Origin: CAVRCT01 sp963719645
GTDB lineage: Bacteria; Pseudomonadota; Gammaproteobacteria; DSM-16500
Reading direction: 5' to 3'
DNA length: 64,000 nt
NCBI GenBank assembly: GCA_963719645.1
Contig: CAVRCT010000001.1
Span: forward strand, 62,001-126,000
Position numbers and translations under genes: made by a program. The notes below the pieces were generated by a model. It did not search any database and was not told where the DNA came from. It saw nothing but the letters and a program-made list of their open reading frames with translations. Shown piece after piece: positions 55,601-63,867 of this stretch (position 1 is its first letter; every line of letters begins with the position of its first letter).

Positions 55601-56727
55601 CGCTGTATATTATTGACGATGATGCAGTGAGTGTTGCTGTCTTCGATAATAAATTTAATCCGCTCATCTGGGAAATTCGGATTGATCGGAATATAGATTC
55701 CGCCCACCTTAAAAATAGCAAGCATGGTTGCTATTAACGCGGGTGTTCTCTCCATTAAGACAACGACGGGATCACCTTGACGCACTTTTTTGTGGATCAG
55801 CATATGACTAATTTGATTGGCTAATTCATCCAGTTTTTTATAGTTAATCGTTACGTCATTGTGCACAATGGCGGGATAAAATGGATGCGCTTGGGCTTGT
55901 TGACTGACTAATTCGTGAAGGGTTGCCGTTTGATTGGCAAAAATGCGTTGGGTGCGTAATTTATTCCAATCATTAAATAAAACATTTTTTTCTTGCGGTG
56001 TCAGAATAGAATAATGCAGGACGGGTATCTCTGGCTCACTTAGTATTCTTTCAAGTATAAGAATAAAATGTTGAGCCAAATAATCAATGGCTTTTTTTGT
56101 GAATTTTTCGGGTTGATAAGTGATTTCAATGTTGAACGGATTTAATTCTTTGATATGAAGAATCAATGGATATTTTTGTAAATCAAGTTGGCTGACTTTT
56201 AAGATGTTTGCAAGTTGACTGGTTTTTTCAAGTGGATAGAGCAGCAGATAGTTAACTAAGTTTTTAAATAAATCATGTTGTTTTGCTGTTTGATCAGAGC
56301 TGTCCAGATAGTCTTGATGGCTCACTACTTGTTGTTCTAATTGATTTAAATAATCGATAATTGTTTCATTCTCATGTAATTCAGAACGAACAGGCAGTGT
56401 TGGTTCAAATAATGTTTGTTGATTTGCTTGTTCGGTAAAATAGATTAGCCCATAAATGACATCATCACTGCTTGAGTAGCGATTCAGTAACAACCCCCAG
56501 GCACTCAGGATTACTGTTTGAAATTGAATATGATTTTTTTGCGTAAAACGGTTTAGCTGTTGAATGAATGTTGCTTCGAGTGGTAACGGGGTTGTGCAGA
56601 TGGTTTCTAAATGATTTTTATCAGTTGGTTTGACTTCATAGCCTTCGAGCCATAATTTGGTTTGAGACGTCTCATGCACTAAGCTTTCCCAATAGGCCGC
56701 AGTTGATTTATTAGATTTCGTTGACAT
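52624..56727 (-). CDS. NRPS-like protein: C-like, A with PilZ insert, carrier, reductase
   Basis: 1367 aa from MSTKSNKS, with TTGGGA upstream; a TTG 4 codons earlier is the alternative. Domains: a partial condensation-like region (1-235) without HHxxxDG; adenylation (about 265-715) with IYKSSGANDQPKG at core A3, NIYGTTETTI and RTGDLVRW; a PilZ-like barrel (about 725-815) with DLSKEGIGI (DxSxxG) and SGKVIWQIE; the end of adenylation with NGKIDW (Lys865); a carrier domain with DIGGNSML (Ser922); and a thioester reductase with LLTGSAGFLG and GYAISK (Tyr1164, Lys1168). It should activate a carboxylic or amino acid, hold it as thioester and release it as aldehyde or alcohol. A3 departs from SGTTGKPKG. 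It follows the GGDEF-EAL gene by 52 bp. Confidence 0.82.
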   Translation of the reverse strand: MSTKSNKSTAAYWESLVHETSQTKLWLEGYEVKPTDKNHLETICTTPLPLEATFIQQLNRFTQKNHIQFQTVILSAWGLLLNRYSSSDDVIYGLIYFTEQANQQTLFEPTLPVRSELHENETIIDYLNQLEQQVVSHQDYLDSSDQTAKQHDLFKNLVNYLLLYPLEKTSQLANILKVSQLDLQKYPLILHIKELNPFNIEITYQPEKFTKKAIDYLAQHFILILERILSEPEIPVLHYSILTPQEKNVLFNDWNKLRTQRIFANQTATLHELVSQQAQAHPFYPAIVHNDVTINYKKLDELANQISHMLIHKKVRQGDPVVVLMERTPALIATMLAIFKVGGIYIPINPNFPDERIKFIIEDSNTHCIIVNNIQRIPHEYLYKTTRLDDHYNLVKALPISPPPVHINSDNLVAYAIYKSSGANDQPKGVMIKHESLVNLANWYKSHFSVTAEDRASQFGSQGFDSFFCETIPFLLAGASVHIVDDTIKLTPTSFLPWLAKNKITLVDLPTAYAQILLTMDWPENKIRILKIAGETLSQLPNHFFSFDIWNIYGTTETTIETTFMRIFRARVAPLEQEIQHAPPPIGKPIAHCEIYVVDAHLEPVPIGTAGELLIGGINVSPGYLNRPQLTREKFIRNVFSHDPQATLFRTGDLVRWLSDGNLEFIGRVDHQVKIQGYRFELRDIETALTQHPDVTEVMVLAKELASGQKSLIAYLVPNLEKIRIPFQERCLISLNNDHYLQVLTDDLSKEGIGITGLTETIEPGATLRLDLKLPGTSKSIWLSGKVIWQIEQRAGILIDQTEQNKLLLQKGVEFYLASHNLMETLQSVSTKRNLKNALKKKLPAYMIPSVFSVLPHFPLTFNGKIDWQALPPPQNFSQLIEQSYIPPRTDTEKKIAAIWESILPHKRISITDNFFDIGGNSMLVSQMAVTILQNFSLSIPPKILFDLPFIPIIAEYIDSGGENYTYKSSVQEEINRDAVLQDDLVPTNQFSAHVQNPKAILLTGSAGFLGIYLLRTLLASTQAKIYCLIRKGDYQSVANYLKTQVDHYELASDISLEDRRIIIIPSDLGVDQFGIPSELYEKLSDTIDVIYHCGAQVNTMVAYSNLRTSNVQATMEIIRFALNKTDKPIYYISTLAAANKVDDNGHFIEEFPDAESRKLIGGYAISKWVSERLLTQIKNRGLPVKIFRSGYILGQSDNGITNVNDALLLLMKGCIQLGVAPNWNKRVTLLPVDFASQAIVKIAQATPIKSGVYHIDHPQGLLWTDLIAWLNNYGYNIKLCSSDEWIKQLVLINPSNSLYPFLPTYLSQIEPTLSPSVMMDKTKEIMTEISLAYPEINDALLVKYINYLCQVGFLPTPQNKRRQVMV

Positions 56728-56779
56728 GGCGATTCCCAAAATGTAGTGATCGGTTAAAAGCGCCTGGATTTCTTGTTCG

Positions 56780-58516
56780 TCAGGTGGTGTATTGATCTAA
56801 ATAAGAAGTATTTTTTGATAGCTGCAAAATAATTTTTGATTCGGGTAGGGGACGGCTGAGATAATAGCCTTGAACAATATCGCAATTATTGTCCGCTAAA
56901 TATTGTAATTGATCGGCATTCTCTACGCCTTCAGCGACGACTTTCATGTCTAGGCTATGTGCGAGTGCGATGATAGCGCTGGTGATGGCTAGATCATTTT
57001 GATTTGTTGGAATGCCTTTAATAAAGCTTTGATCGATTTTCAAGATGCTAATGGGAAATTGACGCAAATAACTGATTGAGGAGTAACCTGTGCCAAAGTC
57101 ATCAACGGACATCTTGACACCCATTCGTTTGATATCATTTAATTTGCAAATCGCTATTTCGACATTATCCATCACCGCTGTTTCAGTGATTTCTAATTCA
57201 AGATATTGTGGATCTAATCCTGTGTTAGCTAATACATTGGCAACCAGCAGTGCAATATCTTGATGGCGGAATTGTTTGGGCGATAAATTGACTGACACGC
57301 AAATCGGTTGATAGCCTTGGTCTTGCCAAGCTTTATTCGCTCGGCAAGCTTCTTGCAATACCCATTCGCCAATTTGCATAATCAGGCCGGTATCTTCAGC
57401 GAGTGGAATGAATTTTGCTGGACTAATCATGCCTAATTCTGGATTATCCCAGCGTATCAGCGCTTCTAAGCTATTTAGTGAGCCATCAGATAAATTTAAT
57501 TTGGGTTGGTAATATAAAACAAATTCATTGTTTTGAATGGCTTTGCGTAATGCGGTTTCCAGTTGAATATGTTCGTGTGCTTCCAAATTCATTTCTTTCG
57601 TAAAATATTGAAAGATGCTGCCACCGGCTTTCTTTGCTTTATACATAGCCTTGTCAGCATTTTTTTGTAAATCTTCGAGGGAGCCGCCATCTGTTGGGTA
57701 AATACAAATGCCAATACTGGTAGTGAGATAAAATTCATGATGATTCATTTTGATCGGTTGTGCGCAGGCTTTTAAAATTTTCTCGGCAACCGGACTGGCA
57801 AATTTTGCGTGATCAATGTCATTTAATAAAATGATAAATTCATCTCCCCCCAGGCGGGCTAGAATATCGCCGGAGCGAAGAACGGTTGAGAAACGGTTTG
57901 CAATTTCTTTTAAGACTAAGTCACCAGTCGCATGGCCTAATGCGTCATTTATTGTTTTAAAACGATCGAGATCAATAAATAAGATGGCAAACATTTTTTT
58001 ATGGCGGCTGGCATGGTGAATGGTTTTATTTAAAATTTCATTAAAGAAAACCCGATTGGGCAGTGAGGTTAAGCTGTCATAATGGGCTAAGCGAATTAAA
58101 TGTTCTTTATGGGTAATTAATTCATTTTCAATGGTTTTATGTTCAATAATTTCTTGTTGTAATTGCACATTGGTTTTTTCTAATTCTTCGTTGCGTTTTT
58201 CAAATGTATCTTGTGATGTTGCGATGGCATTGATGATGTGATTAATTTGTTTTGAGACAGTGGCGATTTCATCATTTCCGCTTGAATGAATTTTTTTGAA
58301 ATGATTGGGATTTTTTAAGGCTTCTGCAAAATGTTCAATGGGTTTAATAATTAATTTTCGTATCAAAAGAAAGAGTATTAAAAAAAATGCACTGCTTAAT
58401 GCGGCGTAGCTAATAAAATTATTCAGTGCGGGAAGGTATGAGATGAGAGCGAGGCAGGCTAAGAATAATAACCAGGCAAGACTAATCACACTCAGGACTT
58501 TGTTGCGTAGTTTCAT
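56780..58516 (-). CDS. Membrane GGDEF-EAL c-di-GMP enzyme
   Basis: 578 aa. Two helices (about 11-28 and 33-52), a HAMP-like region and a coiled coil, then GGDEF with RLGGDEFIIL intact and an RSGD inhibitory site five residues before it, then EAL with EALIRW, ELEITETA, VDDFGTGYSSISYL, KIDQSFIKG and AEGVEN. Both halves look catalytically competent, so it may make and degrade c-di-GMP. There is no separate sensor domain between the helices. It heads a two-gene unit with the NRPS-like gene. GGGAG precedes the ATG. Confidence 0.92.
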   Translation of the reverse strand: MKLRNKVLSVISLAWLLFLACLALISYLPALNNFISYAALSSAFFLILFLLIRKLIIKPIEHFAEALKNPNHFKKIHSSGNDEIATVSKQINHIINAIATSQDTFEKRNEELEKTNVQLQQEIIEHKTIENELITHKEHLIRLAHYDSLTSLPNRVFFNEILNKTIHHASRHKKMFAILFIDLDRFKTINDALGHATGDLVLKEIANRFSTVLRSGDILARLGGDEFIILLNDIDHAKFASPVAEKILKACAQPIKMNHHEFYLTTSIGICIYPTDGGSLEDLQKNADKAMYKAKKAGGSIFQYFTKEMNLEAHEHIQLETALRKAIQNNEFVLYYQPKLNLSDGSLNSLEALIRWDNPELGMISPAKFIPLAEDTGLIMQIGEWVLQEACRANKAWQDQGYQPICVSVNLSPKQFRHQDIALLVANVLANTGLDPQYLELEITETAVMDNVEIAICKLNDIKRMGVKMSVDDFGTGYSSISYLRQFPISILKIDQSFIKGIPTNQNDLAITSAIIALAHSLDMKVVAEGVENADQLQYLADNNCDIVQGYYLSRPLPESKIILQLSKNTSYLDQYTT

Positions 58517-58528
58517 CGTGCTCTCCCT

Positions 58529-58573
58529 AACTCGCTGAAATATAGTTTCATTATCGCAAAAATTAAGCGAGTT
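58529..58573 (-). promoter_or_regulatory. Putative operator and -10 for the GGDEF-EAL gene
   Basis: An 8-bp inverted repeat AACTCGCT (58529-58536) and AGCGAGTT (58566-58573) brackets a minus-strand TGCGATAAT extended -10 (58550-58558). The spacing, about 37 bp between centres, would suit a dimeric repressor or a leader hairpin. No -35 is clear. Confidence 0.35.
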
Positions 58574-58669
58574 GGGTAAAGTCGATATGCATTTTAGGGG
58601 TAAATAAGGAACAATATTGTTTTGCTGTTATAAAAAATCAACAATCAGTATAGTATTTTTTAAGTCCAA

Positions 58670-59299
58670 TTACTCATTCTGAATCAACAATTCCCGCATC
58701 TTAGCTTTAATCATCTCAATTGCAATGCGATTACCGCCCCCGCGAGGAACGATAATATCCGCGTAGCGTTTTGAAGGCTCAATAAATTGCAAATACATAG
58801 GGCGCACGGTTTCTTCATATTGTTTGAGCACGGAATCCAGCGCACGGCCTCGTTCATTCATGTCACGTTTTAAGCGGCGAATTAAACAAATATCCAATGG
58901 CGTATCCATAAAAATTCGAATATCCATTAAGTCACGCAGCAACGGATCAACGAATAATAAAATACCTTCTAAGACGACAATGGCATGTTGACCTACACTA
59001 CGCGTCGCTTTCTCACGTGCATGGTTGGCATGATTATAAATCGGAATTTCAACCGATTTGCCTTCACGTAATTGCACTAAATGTTGATGTAATAAAGTGT
59101 GATCCAGTGAATCCGGATGATCGTAATTAATTTTGCTGCGTTCTTCGAGGGGAATAGTGGTGTGATCTTTGTAATAAGAATCTTCCGAGATAACGACGAC
59201 TTGATCGGAACCCAATTCATTCACGATCGTATTTGCTAATAAACTTTTGCCCGAGGCAGATGCGCCTGAAATACCAATGATAATCGTTTTTTTAGCCAA
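58670..59299 (-). CDS. udk: Uridine kinase
   Basis: 209 aa. P-loop GISGASASGKSLLANT near residue 8, then EDSYYKD, NYDHPDSLD, YNHANHARE and RLKRDMNERGR. It phosphorylates uridine and cytidine in pyrimidine salvage. The start is TTG with GAGAG upstream; it overlaps the smrA-like gene by 8 bp. Confidence 0.94.
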   Translation of the reverse strand: MAKKTIIIGISGASASGKSLLANTIVNELGSDQVVVISEDSYYKDHTTIPLEERSKINYDHPDSLDHTLLHQHLVQLREGKSVEIPIYNHANHAREKATRSVGQHAIVVLEGILLFVDPLLRDLMDIRIFMDTPLDICLIRRLKRDMNERGRALDSVLKQYEETVRPMYLQFIEPSKRYADIIVPRGGGNRIAIEMIKAKMRELLIQNE

Positions 59300-59843
59300 C
59301 GGTTTCTCTCCTCAATAAAACATACAATGCACCAGTGCGACCCTCTTTTAATCCAGCTGAACAAAATGCTACGACTTGCTCAAGTTGGCGCAGCCAATGA
59401 TTTAATTTGTTTTTTAAAATAGGTTTGCTGTTAGCGCGTCCTTTGCCATGAATGATTAACACGTGTCGGATGCCATCTTTGATGCAGTGCAAGAGAAACT
59501 CGCTGAGTAATTCTCTTGCTTCCGATACCGTATATCCGTGTAAATCTAGCGTTGCTTCCACAGTATATTGACCCTGGCGTAATTTGCGAAGCACTTTATG
59601 TTGCAGGCCAGATTTTGCAAAAAAGAGTACGTCTTCGGTGCTCACTAAGGGCAGCTTTTCAAAATCAGAAAACGTCAGTGTTTCTTCATCCACTACAACA
59701 CGTTGTTTGCGGACAACAGGAGGGCGCTTAGGTTGTGCTAAATCTGCTTTAGGTCTTAATTTAAGCCGTTTGACGCCGCGAACGGCTTCTTTAAAAACCG
59801 CTAATTCATCGTCTGTTAAAGGTGTGTTTTTATTTTTTGTCAT
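59292..59843 (-). CDS. Smr-domain protein (SmrA-like endonuclease)
   Basis: 183 aa. A C-terminal Smr domain (about 95-180) with TLDLHGYTVSEAR and LIIHGKGRANS, the LDLHG and HGKG motifs of the family. The N-terminal ~90 residues are charged and variable. Smr domains nick DNA or act on collided ribosomes and mRNA; the role of this SmrA/YdaL-like form is not known. Divergent from hslO. Confidence 0.85.
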   Translation of the reverse strand: MTKNKNTPLTDDELAVFKEAVRGVKRLKLRPKADLAQPKRPPVVRKQRVVVDEETLTFSDFEKLPLVSTEDVLFFAKSGLQHKVLRKLRQGQYTVEATLDLHGYTVSEARELLSEFLLHCIKDGIRHVLIIHGKGRANSKPILKNKLNHWLRQLEQVVAFCSAGLKEGRTGALYVLLRRETVG

Positions 59844-59897
59844 GACTTATTTGTATGCTAAAATACGCCGCTATTCTTCCAATAAAGTAGTCATCAT

Positions 59898-60785
59898 ATG
59901 ATTGAAACCGATATCTTACAACGATTTATATTTGAAAAAGCATCCGTCCGTGGGGAAATTGTACGATTAGGGTCATCTTATCAAACAATTACCCAGCAGC
60001 ATCAATACCCGCCTCTGATTCGTAATTTGTTGGGTGAAATACTGGTTGTCGCGGCTTTATTAAGTGCGAGCATTAAATTCAAAGGTCGAATCACCGTTCA
60101 ATTCCAGGGAAAAGGGGATTTGAAATTGCTCTTGGCGCAATGCAACCAGCATTTGGAATTGCGCGGGTTGGCACAATGGCAATCGACATTGACGGAAGCC
60201 GCTTTAGTCAGTCAATTACAACAAGGCGTGTTAGGCATCATCATGGATCCCGATTCGTCAGCAGGCAATCGTTATCAAGGTGTTGTGGAATGGCGCGGGA
60301 CGTCATTAGCTTCTTCAATTGAAGGGTATTTTGCGCAATCCGAACAAGTGCCTACCCGAATATGGTTGGCAGTGGATGAGACCAAAGCGGCCGGTTTATT
60401 GATTCAAGTCATGCCAAGAGAATCTGTGCGGTTAGGTAAAGACACGTTTGAGGATAAAGATTGGGAGCATATTTCGCATCTCAGCAGCACGATTACACCG
60501 CATGAATTGTTGAATTTAGATAATCAAACGATTTTGCAACGACTGTATGCATTGGATGAAGTGAGGATTTTTGATAAATCAGCAGTGATGTTTCGTTGTG
60601 CTTGTTCGAAAAAGCGCAGTGAGGATGCCTTGCGATTATTGGGTATCGACGAAGTCAATGAAGAATTGCATCAAAAACAAGTCGTGGCGGTAAAGTGTGA
60701 ATTCTGTAGTCAAGAATATATTTTTGATCGCGTGGATATCGCATCGATTTTTAAACAGGGCGATGGTTCGTCGCCTGCGCACTAG
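59898..60785 (+). CDS. hslO: Redox-regulated chaperone Hsp33
   Basis: 295 aa. The N-terminal domain has RGEIVRLGSSYQ, and the C-terminal zinc switch CACSKKRSEDALRLLG with CEFCSQEY gives the C-x-C and C-x2-C set whose oxidation activates the chaperone. Length matches E. coli Hsp33 (292 aa). Confidence 0.95.
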   Translation: MIETDILQRFIFEKASVRGEIVRLGSSYQTITQQHQYPPLIRNLLGEILVVAALLSASIKFKGRITVQFQGKGDLKLLLAQCNQHLELRGLAQWQSTLTEAALVSQLQQGVLGIIMDPDSSAGNRYQGVVEWRGTSLASSIEGYFAQSEQVPTRIWLAVDETKAAGLLIQVMPRESVRLGKDTFEDKDWEHISHLSSTITPHELLNLDNQTILQRLYALDEVRIFDKSAVMFRCACSKKRSEDALRLLGIDEVNEELHQKQVVAVKCEFCSQEYIFDRVDIASIFKQGDGSSPAH

Positions 60786-60815
60786 TATTATTTTAATTTT
60801 AACTGAGAGTAATGT

Positions 60816-61361
60816 ATGAATTTTCTAATCGATTTTATCCCAGTTTTATTGTTTTTTATTTCGTTTAAATTTTATGGTATTTACACGGCGACCCTCGTCG
60901 GTATTGTTTCGACAGCGTTGCAAGTAATCATCACGCGAATCATTCGGAAAAAATTTGATAAACAGCAACTGGTTACTCTCGCTGTGTTTGTCGTGTTTGG
61001 CGGCATGACGCTTTATTTTCATAATCCACTGTTTGTGAAATGGAAACCGACCATTATTTTTTGGATTTTTGGTTTGGTTTTATTGGGTAGCCATTTTATC
61101 GGTGAAAAAAAATTATTACAGCGAATGATGGAAAAAATGCTGGAAGGGCAGGAGCCCTTGCCGAAATCGGTGTGGACTAAAATGAATTTAGCGTGGGCAA
61201 TTTTTTTTATTGCAGTGGGCAGCGTTAATTTATTTATTGCTTATCATTTCAGTACTGACGCATGGGTCAACTTTAAATTATATGGCATTATGGGGTTGTT
61301 AATTGTGTTTAGTGTGCTGCAAGCAGTGTATTTATCGAGATATATGAAGGTGAATACATGA
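60816..61361 (+). CDS. yciB: Inner-membrane septation protein YciB
   Basis: 181 aa with five predicted helices. MNFLIDFIPVLLFFISFK, YTATLVGIV, WKPTIIFW and KMNLAWAIFF match the IspZ/YciB family, linked to envelope synthesis and septation. Its TGA overlaps the bolA ATG. Confidence 0.93.
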   Translation: MNFLIDFIPVLLFFISFKFYGIYTATLVGIVSTALQVIITRIIRKKFDKQQLVTLAVFVVFGGMTLYFHNPLFVKWKPTIIFWIFGLVLLGSHFIGEKKLLQRMMEKMLEGQEPLPKSVWTKMNLAWAIFFIAVGSVNLFIAYHFSTDAWVNFKLYGIMGLLIVFSVLQAVYLSRYMKVNT

Positions 61362-61619
61362 TCGAACAGCGTGTTCGGATGATTCAACAGCGCTTGCAAG
61401 CTGCATTTTCCCCCCACGCAGTTGGATGTGATTGATGACAGCGCAAAACATGCAGGTCATGCGGGCGCGGAAGGCGGGGCGGGTCATTACAGTGTGATCA
61501 TTGCAGCGGATTGTTTTAATAATTTATCCCGCGTGGCGGCGCATCGTGAAATTTATCATGTGTTGGCGGATTTGATTCCTCATGAGGTGCATGCGTTGAG
61601 GATTGTGATTAAGTCCTGA
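61358..61619 (+). pseudogene. bolA: BolA family gene with a one-base frameshift
   Basis: The first frame (61358) reads MIEQRVRMIQQRLQAAFSP and stops at 61435. The continuation is in another frame: TQLDVIDDSAKHAGHAG, EGGAGHYSVII, HREIYHVLADLI, HALRIVIKS, ending 61619. Joining the two needs removal of one C from the six-C run 61410-61415, giving a full ~86-aa BolA/IbaG-like protein. BolA proteins partner monothiol glutaredoxins in Fe-S handling. The overlap with yciB suggests co-translation. It may be a sequencing or assembly error, a phase-variable tract or a fresh pseudogene. Confidence 0.85.
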
Positions 61620-61634
61620 AGAATTGCTGCAGCT

Positions 61635-61675
61635 TGGTGGATTACGACGCAAAAGGCGCGTCTAATCCACCCTAC
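61635..61675. repeat. REP-like hairpin after bolA
   Basis: TGGTGGATTACGACGC, loop AAAAG, then GCGCGTCTAATCCACCCTA. The GTAGGGTGGATTAG motif is a common interspersed palindrome in proteobacteria. It lies between bolA and a convergent gene and could act as a bidirectional terminator. Confidence 0.6.
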
Positions 61676-61698
61676 AACTTAAGCAACTACTATCAATA

Positions 61699-62844
61699 TT
61701 AGAAAACCATACTAATCACTTGGCTAATCATTTTTTCCAATGGAATGACAGTAAATATCAGTGGAATAAAGGGTAATCCAGTCAAGACCAAAATGAACAA
61801 TACGCTACTTTTCCCAAAGGGCAACACGCGCATGTGTTCACAAACACTATAACTATTACCTAAATCTGATAATGATTGAATATCGGGTGTACCCAGCAAC
61901 ACTTCCTTCGTTTCAACATTGGGATGCAGCCATTTTTTTCGAAACGCATTGACATATTGATTGGCGAACGCAGCATACTCATTCGTCCCGTCTCTTTTTG
62001 TTCTCACCAGTTTGATGGCAAAAAATGTCATGGGTAGGAGGGGAATTAAAATCAGTAATATCATCCATGTGATTATTTCATATTTAAATTGCCATAAATT
62101 TGCGCCAGTATTAATAATCAAATTTAAAATGATGCCGGATAATAAAAACGAATGTGCAAATAAAAAAAGTGCGAAGCCATACACGCTATTTACTAAAAAA
62201 CCAATACCACCCGCTTTGTCTGGATGCAAAGAATCTAGCTGTAAATTTAAGCGAGCGACTTGCCAAAGTAAACGGTACCAAATCAGCACTCGGTAATACC
62301 AGCGTAATAAAATAAACTGAAAAATGGGTAAGCTAACAAATGCATACCAATATCCCGGTAAGGTTAAGGATATCTGCGTATCGCGCTTGATGACATACCA
62401 ATTCGAGAAGTCGTAGGGAAGTAGATGATTGGAAATCCATCGGCCAACAGTGATAGCAAATACGAATAATAGAATTTCAACTGTTATTGAGCCACTGAAT
62501 CTGACGGCTGAAGCAACTATTTTTTCATATTTAGGAAGATCATTTTTGGAAATAATTTGAAGTTTCGCAAGCAGTCTGACAACAATTTGCAGGCGCTCAT
62601 TCGCATTGACTTCCGCATAGAGCAATAAGGCAAGACTCAGTAATAATCGAACATGAACATCAATGTCACTGATGAACATACTCAGCTTTACATCACTTAA
62701 CATAGTTAGAACGAGTAATGGAAACCAGGTAAATAAGCAGATGATAATGACCCGTTGTTTGTAAAAATGTAGCGGATCTTTTACCAGGCCTGCCCATTGG
62801 TAAAATTTATAAAGCGGACCTTGAGAAAATATCAAAAAATTCAT
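61699..62844 (-). CDS. Conserved-type multi-pass membrane protein, 381 aa
   Basis: Function not recognised. About seven hydrophobic helices (near residues 33-50, 65-80, 120-140, 170-190, 225-250, 260-285, 345-375). A loop motif SLHPDKAGGIGFL and the start GPLYKFYQWAGLVKDP look conserved-family-like. GAGAGG lies 7 nt before the ATG. Its position between bolA and prmB gives no functional hint. Confidence 0.7.
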   Translation of the reverse strand: MNFLIFSQGPLYKFYQWAGLVKDPLHFYKQRVIIICLFTWFPLLVLTMLSDVKLSMFISDIDVHVRLLLSLALLLYAEVNANERLQIVVRLLAKLQIISKNDLPKYEKIVASAVRFSGSITVEILLFVFAITVGRWISNHLLPYDFSNWYVIKRDTQISLTLPGYWYAFVSLPIFQFILLRWYYRVLIWYRLLWQVARLNLQLDSLHPDKAGGIGFLVNSVYGFALFLFAHSFLLSGIILNLIINTGANLWQFKYEIITWMILLILIPLLPMTFFAIKLVRTKRDGTNEYAAFANQYVNAFRKKWLHPNVETKEVLLGTPDIQSLSDLGNSYSVCEHMRVLPFGKSSVLFILVLTGLPFIPLIFTVIPLEKMISQVISMVF

Positions 62845-62930
62845 CCTTGAACCTCTCTGACGTGTGTATCTGATGAATATTACAAAGAAATAGCCGTAAA
62901 GTCGATTTTCCTGTCTAAAAGAAAATAGAA

Positions 62931-62965
62931 TTGTCGGTGATCGCTCCCTGACGGTCGTGGCTCAG
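62931..62965. repeat. Half of palindromic element H
   Basis: CGGTGATCGCTCCCTGACGG then TCGTGGCTCAG matches only the right half of H. The left half is absent, so this is a decayed copy. Confidence 0.7.
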
Positions 62966-62979
62966 ATTAAAACGTTTCT

Positions 62980-63867
62980 CTACTCATGCAACTGCTCTGC
63001 CGTCAGCAAGAAAACACCGCCGCCTCCGTTTTCAAAATCGAGCCATGTGAAAGGAATCTCAGCGCATTTCTCGGCTAACGCATATTCACTGTTACCCACT
63101 TCAACCAGCAAAATCCCGTTGGGTTTTAGATATTTTTTTGCGTGCTCTAAAATGCGAACTGCAAAATCTAACCCATCGTGACCGGCCGCTAAACCTAATG
63201 TGGGTTCATGCAAATATTCTGCAGGCAAATTTGCCATGTCGTCAGCATCGACGTACGGCGGATTACTGACAATGACATCATATTTTTTTGGCGGCAAGTT
63301 GTTGAATAAATCACTTTCATGCAGTTGGATGTTGTCTTCGACTTGATGACGCAATACATTCATTTTCGCGACTTGTAATGCATCAGCAGATATATCACTG
63401 GCATCAATAGCAGCCTCTGGGAATGCTTTTGCGCAAGCAATTGCAATGCAGCCGCTGCCGGTACATAAATCTAAAATATCGTGCACATGCGCTGGATTGA
63501 TCCATGGTTGAAATTTGTCATGAATAATTTCGGCAAAAGGAGAGCGGGGAATTAATACACGTTCATCGACATAATAACTTTCACCGCCAAACCACGCTTC
63601 ATGGGTTAAATAAGGCACTGGAATTCGTTCTTGAATGCGGCGTTGAATCAGAGCATATAATGTTTCGCGCTCAGACAGGGTTAAACGCGCATCGATGACT
63701 TGCTGGTTGATCGACGGGGGTAGATGCAGTGTGTGTAAAATCAGAGCAACCGCCTCATCCCAAGCGGAATCGGTGCCGTGCCCATAAATCAAGCCTGCTT
63801 CATTAAATCGGCTAACAGACCAACGGATGTAATCACGGATGGTTAACAAGTCAGTTAATTCTTTCAT
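62980..63867 (-). CDS. prmB: Ribosomal protein L3 glutamine methyltransferase PrmB
   Basis: 295 aa from MKELTDLLTIRDYIRW, with AAGAGA upstream; an in-frame start 28 codons earlier adds unmatched sequence. SAM-binding DLCTGSGCIAIACA and catalytic SNPPYVDADDM are present; the N-terminal half has GHGTDSAWDEAVALI typical of PrmB rather than PrmC. It methylates a Gln of L3. RIPVPYLTHEAWFGG confirms the subfamily. Confidence 0.9.
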   Translation of the reverse strand: MKELTDLLTIRDYIRWSVSRFNEAGLIYGHGTDSAWDEAVALILHTLHLPPSINQQVIDARLTLSERETLYALIQRRIQERIPVPYLTHEAWFGGESYYVDERVLIPRSPFAEIIHDKFQPWINPAHVHDILDLCTGSGCIAIACAKAFPEAAIDASDISADALQVAKMNVLRHQVEDNIQLHESDLFNNLPPKKYDVIVSNPPYVDADDMANLPAEYLHEPTLGLAAGHDGLDFAVRILEHAKKYLKPNGILLVEVGNSEYALAEKCAEIPFTWLDFENGGGGVFLLTAEQLHE

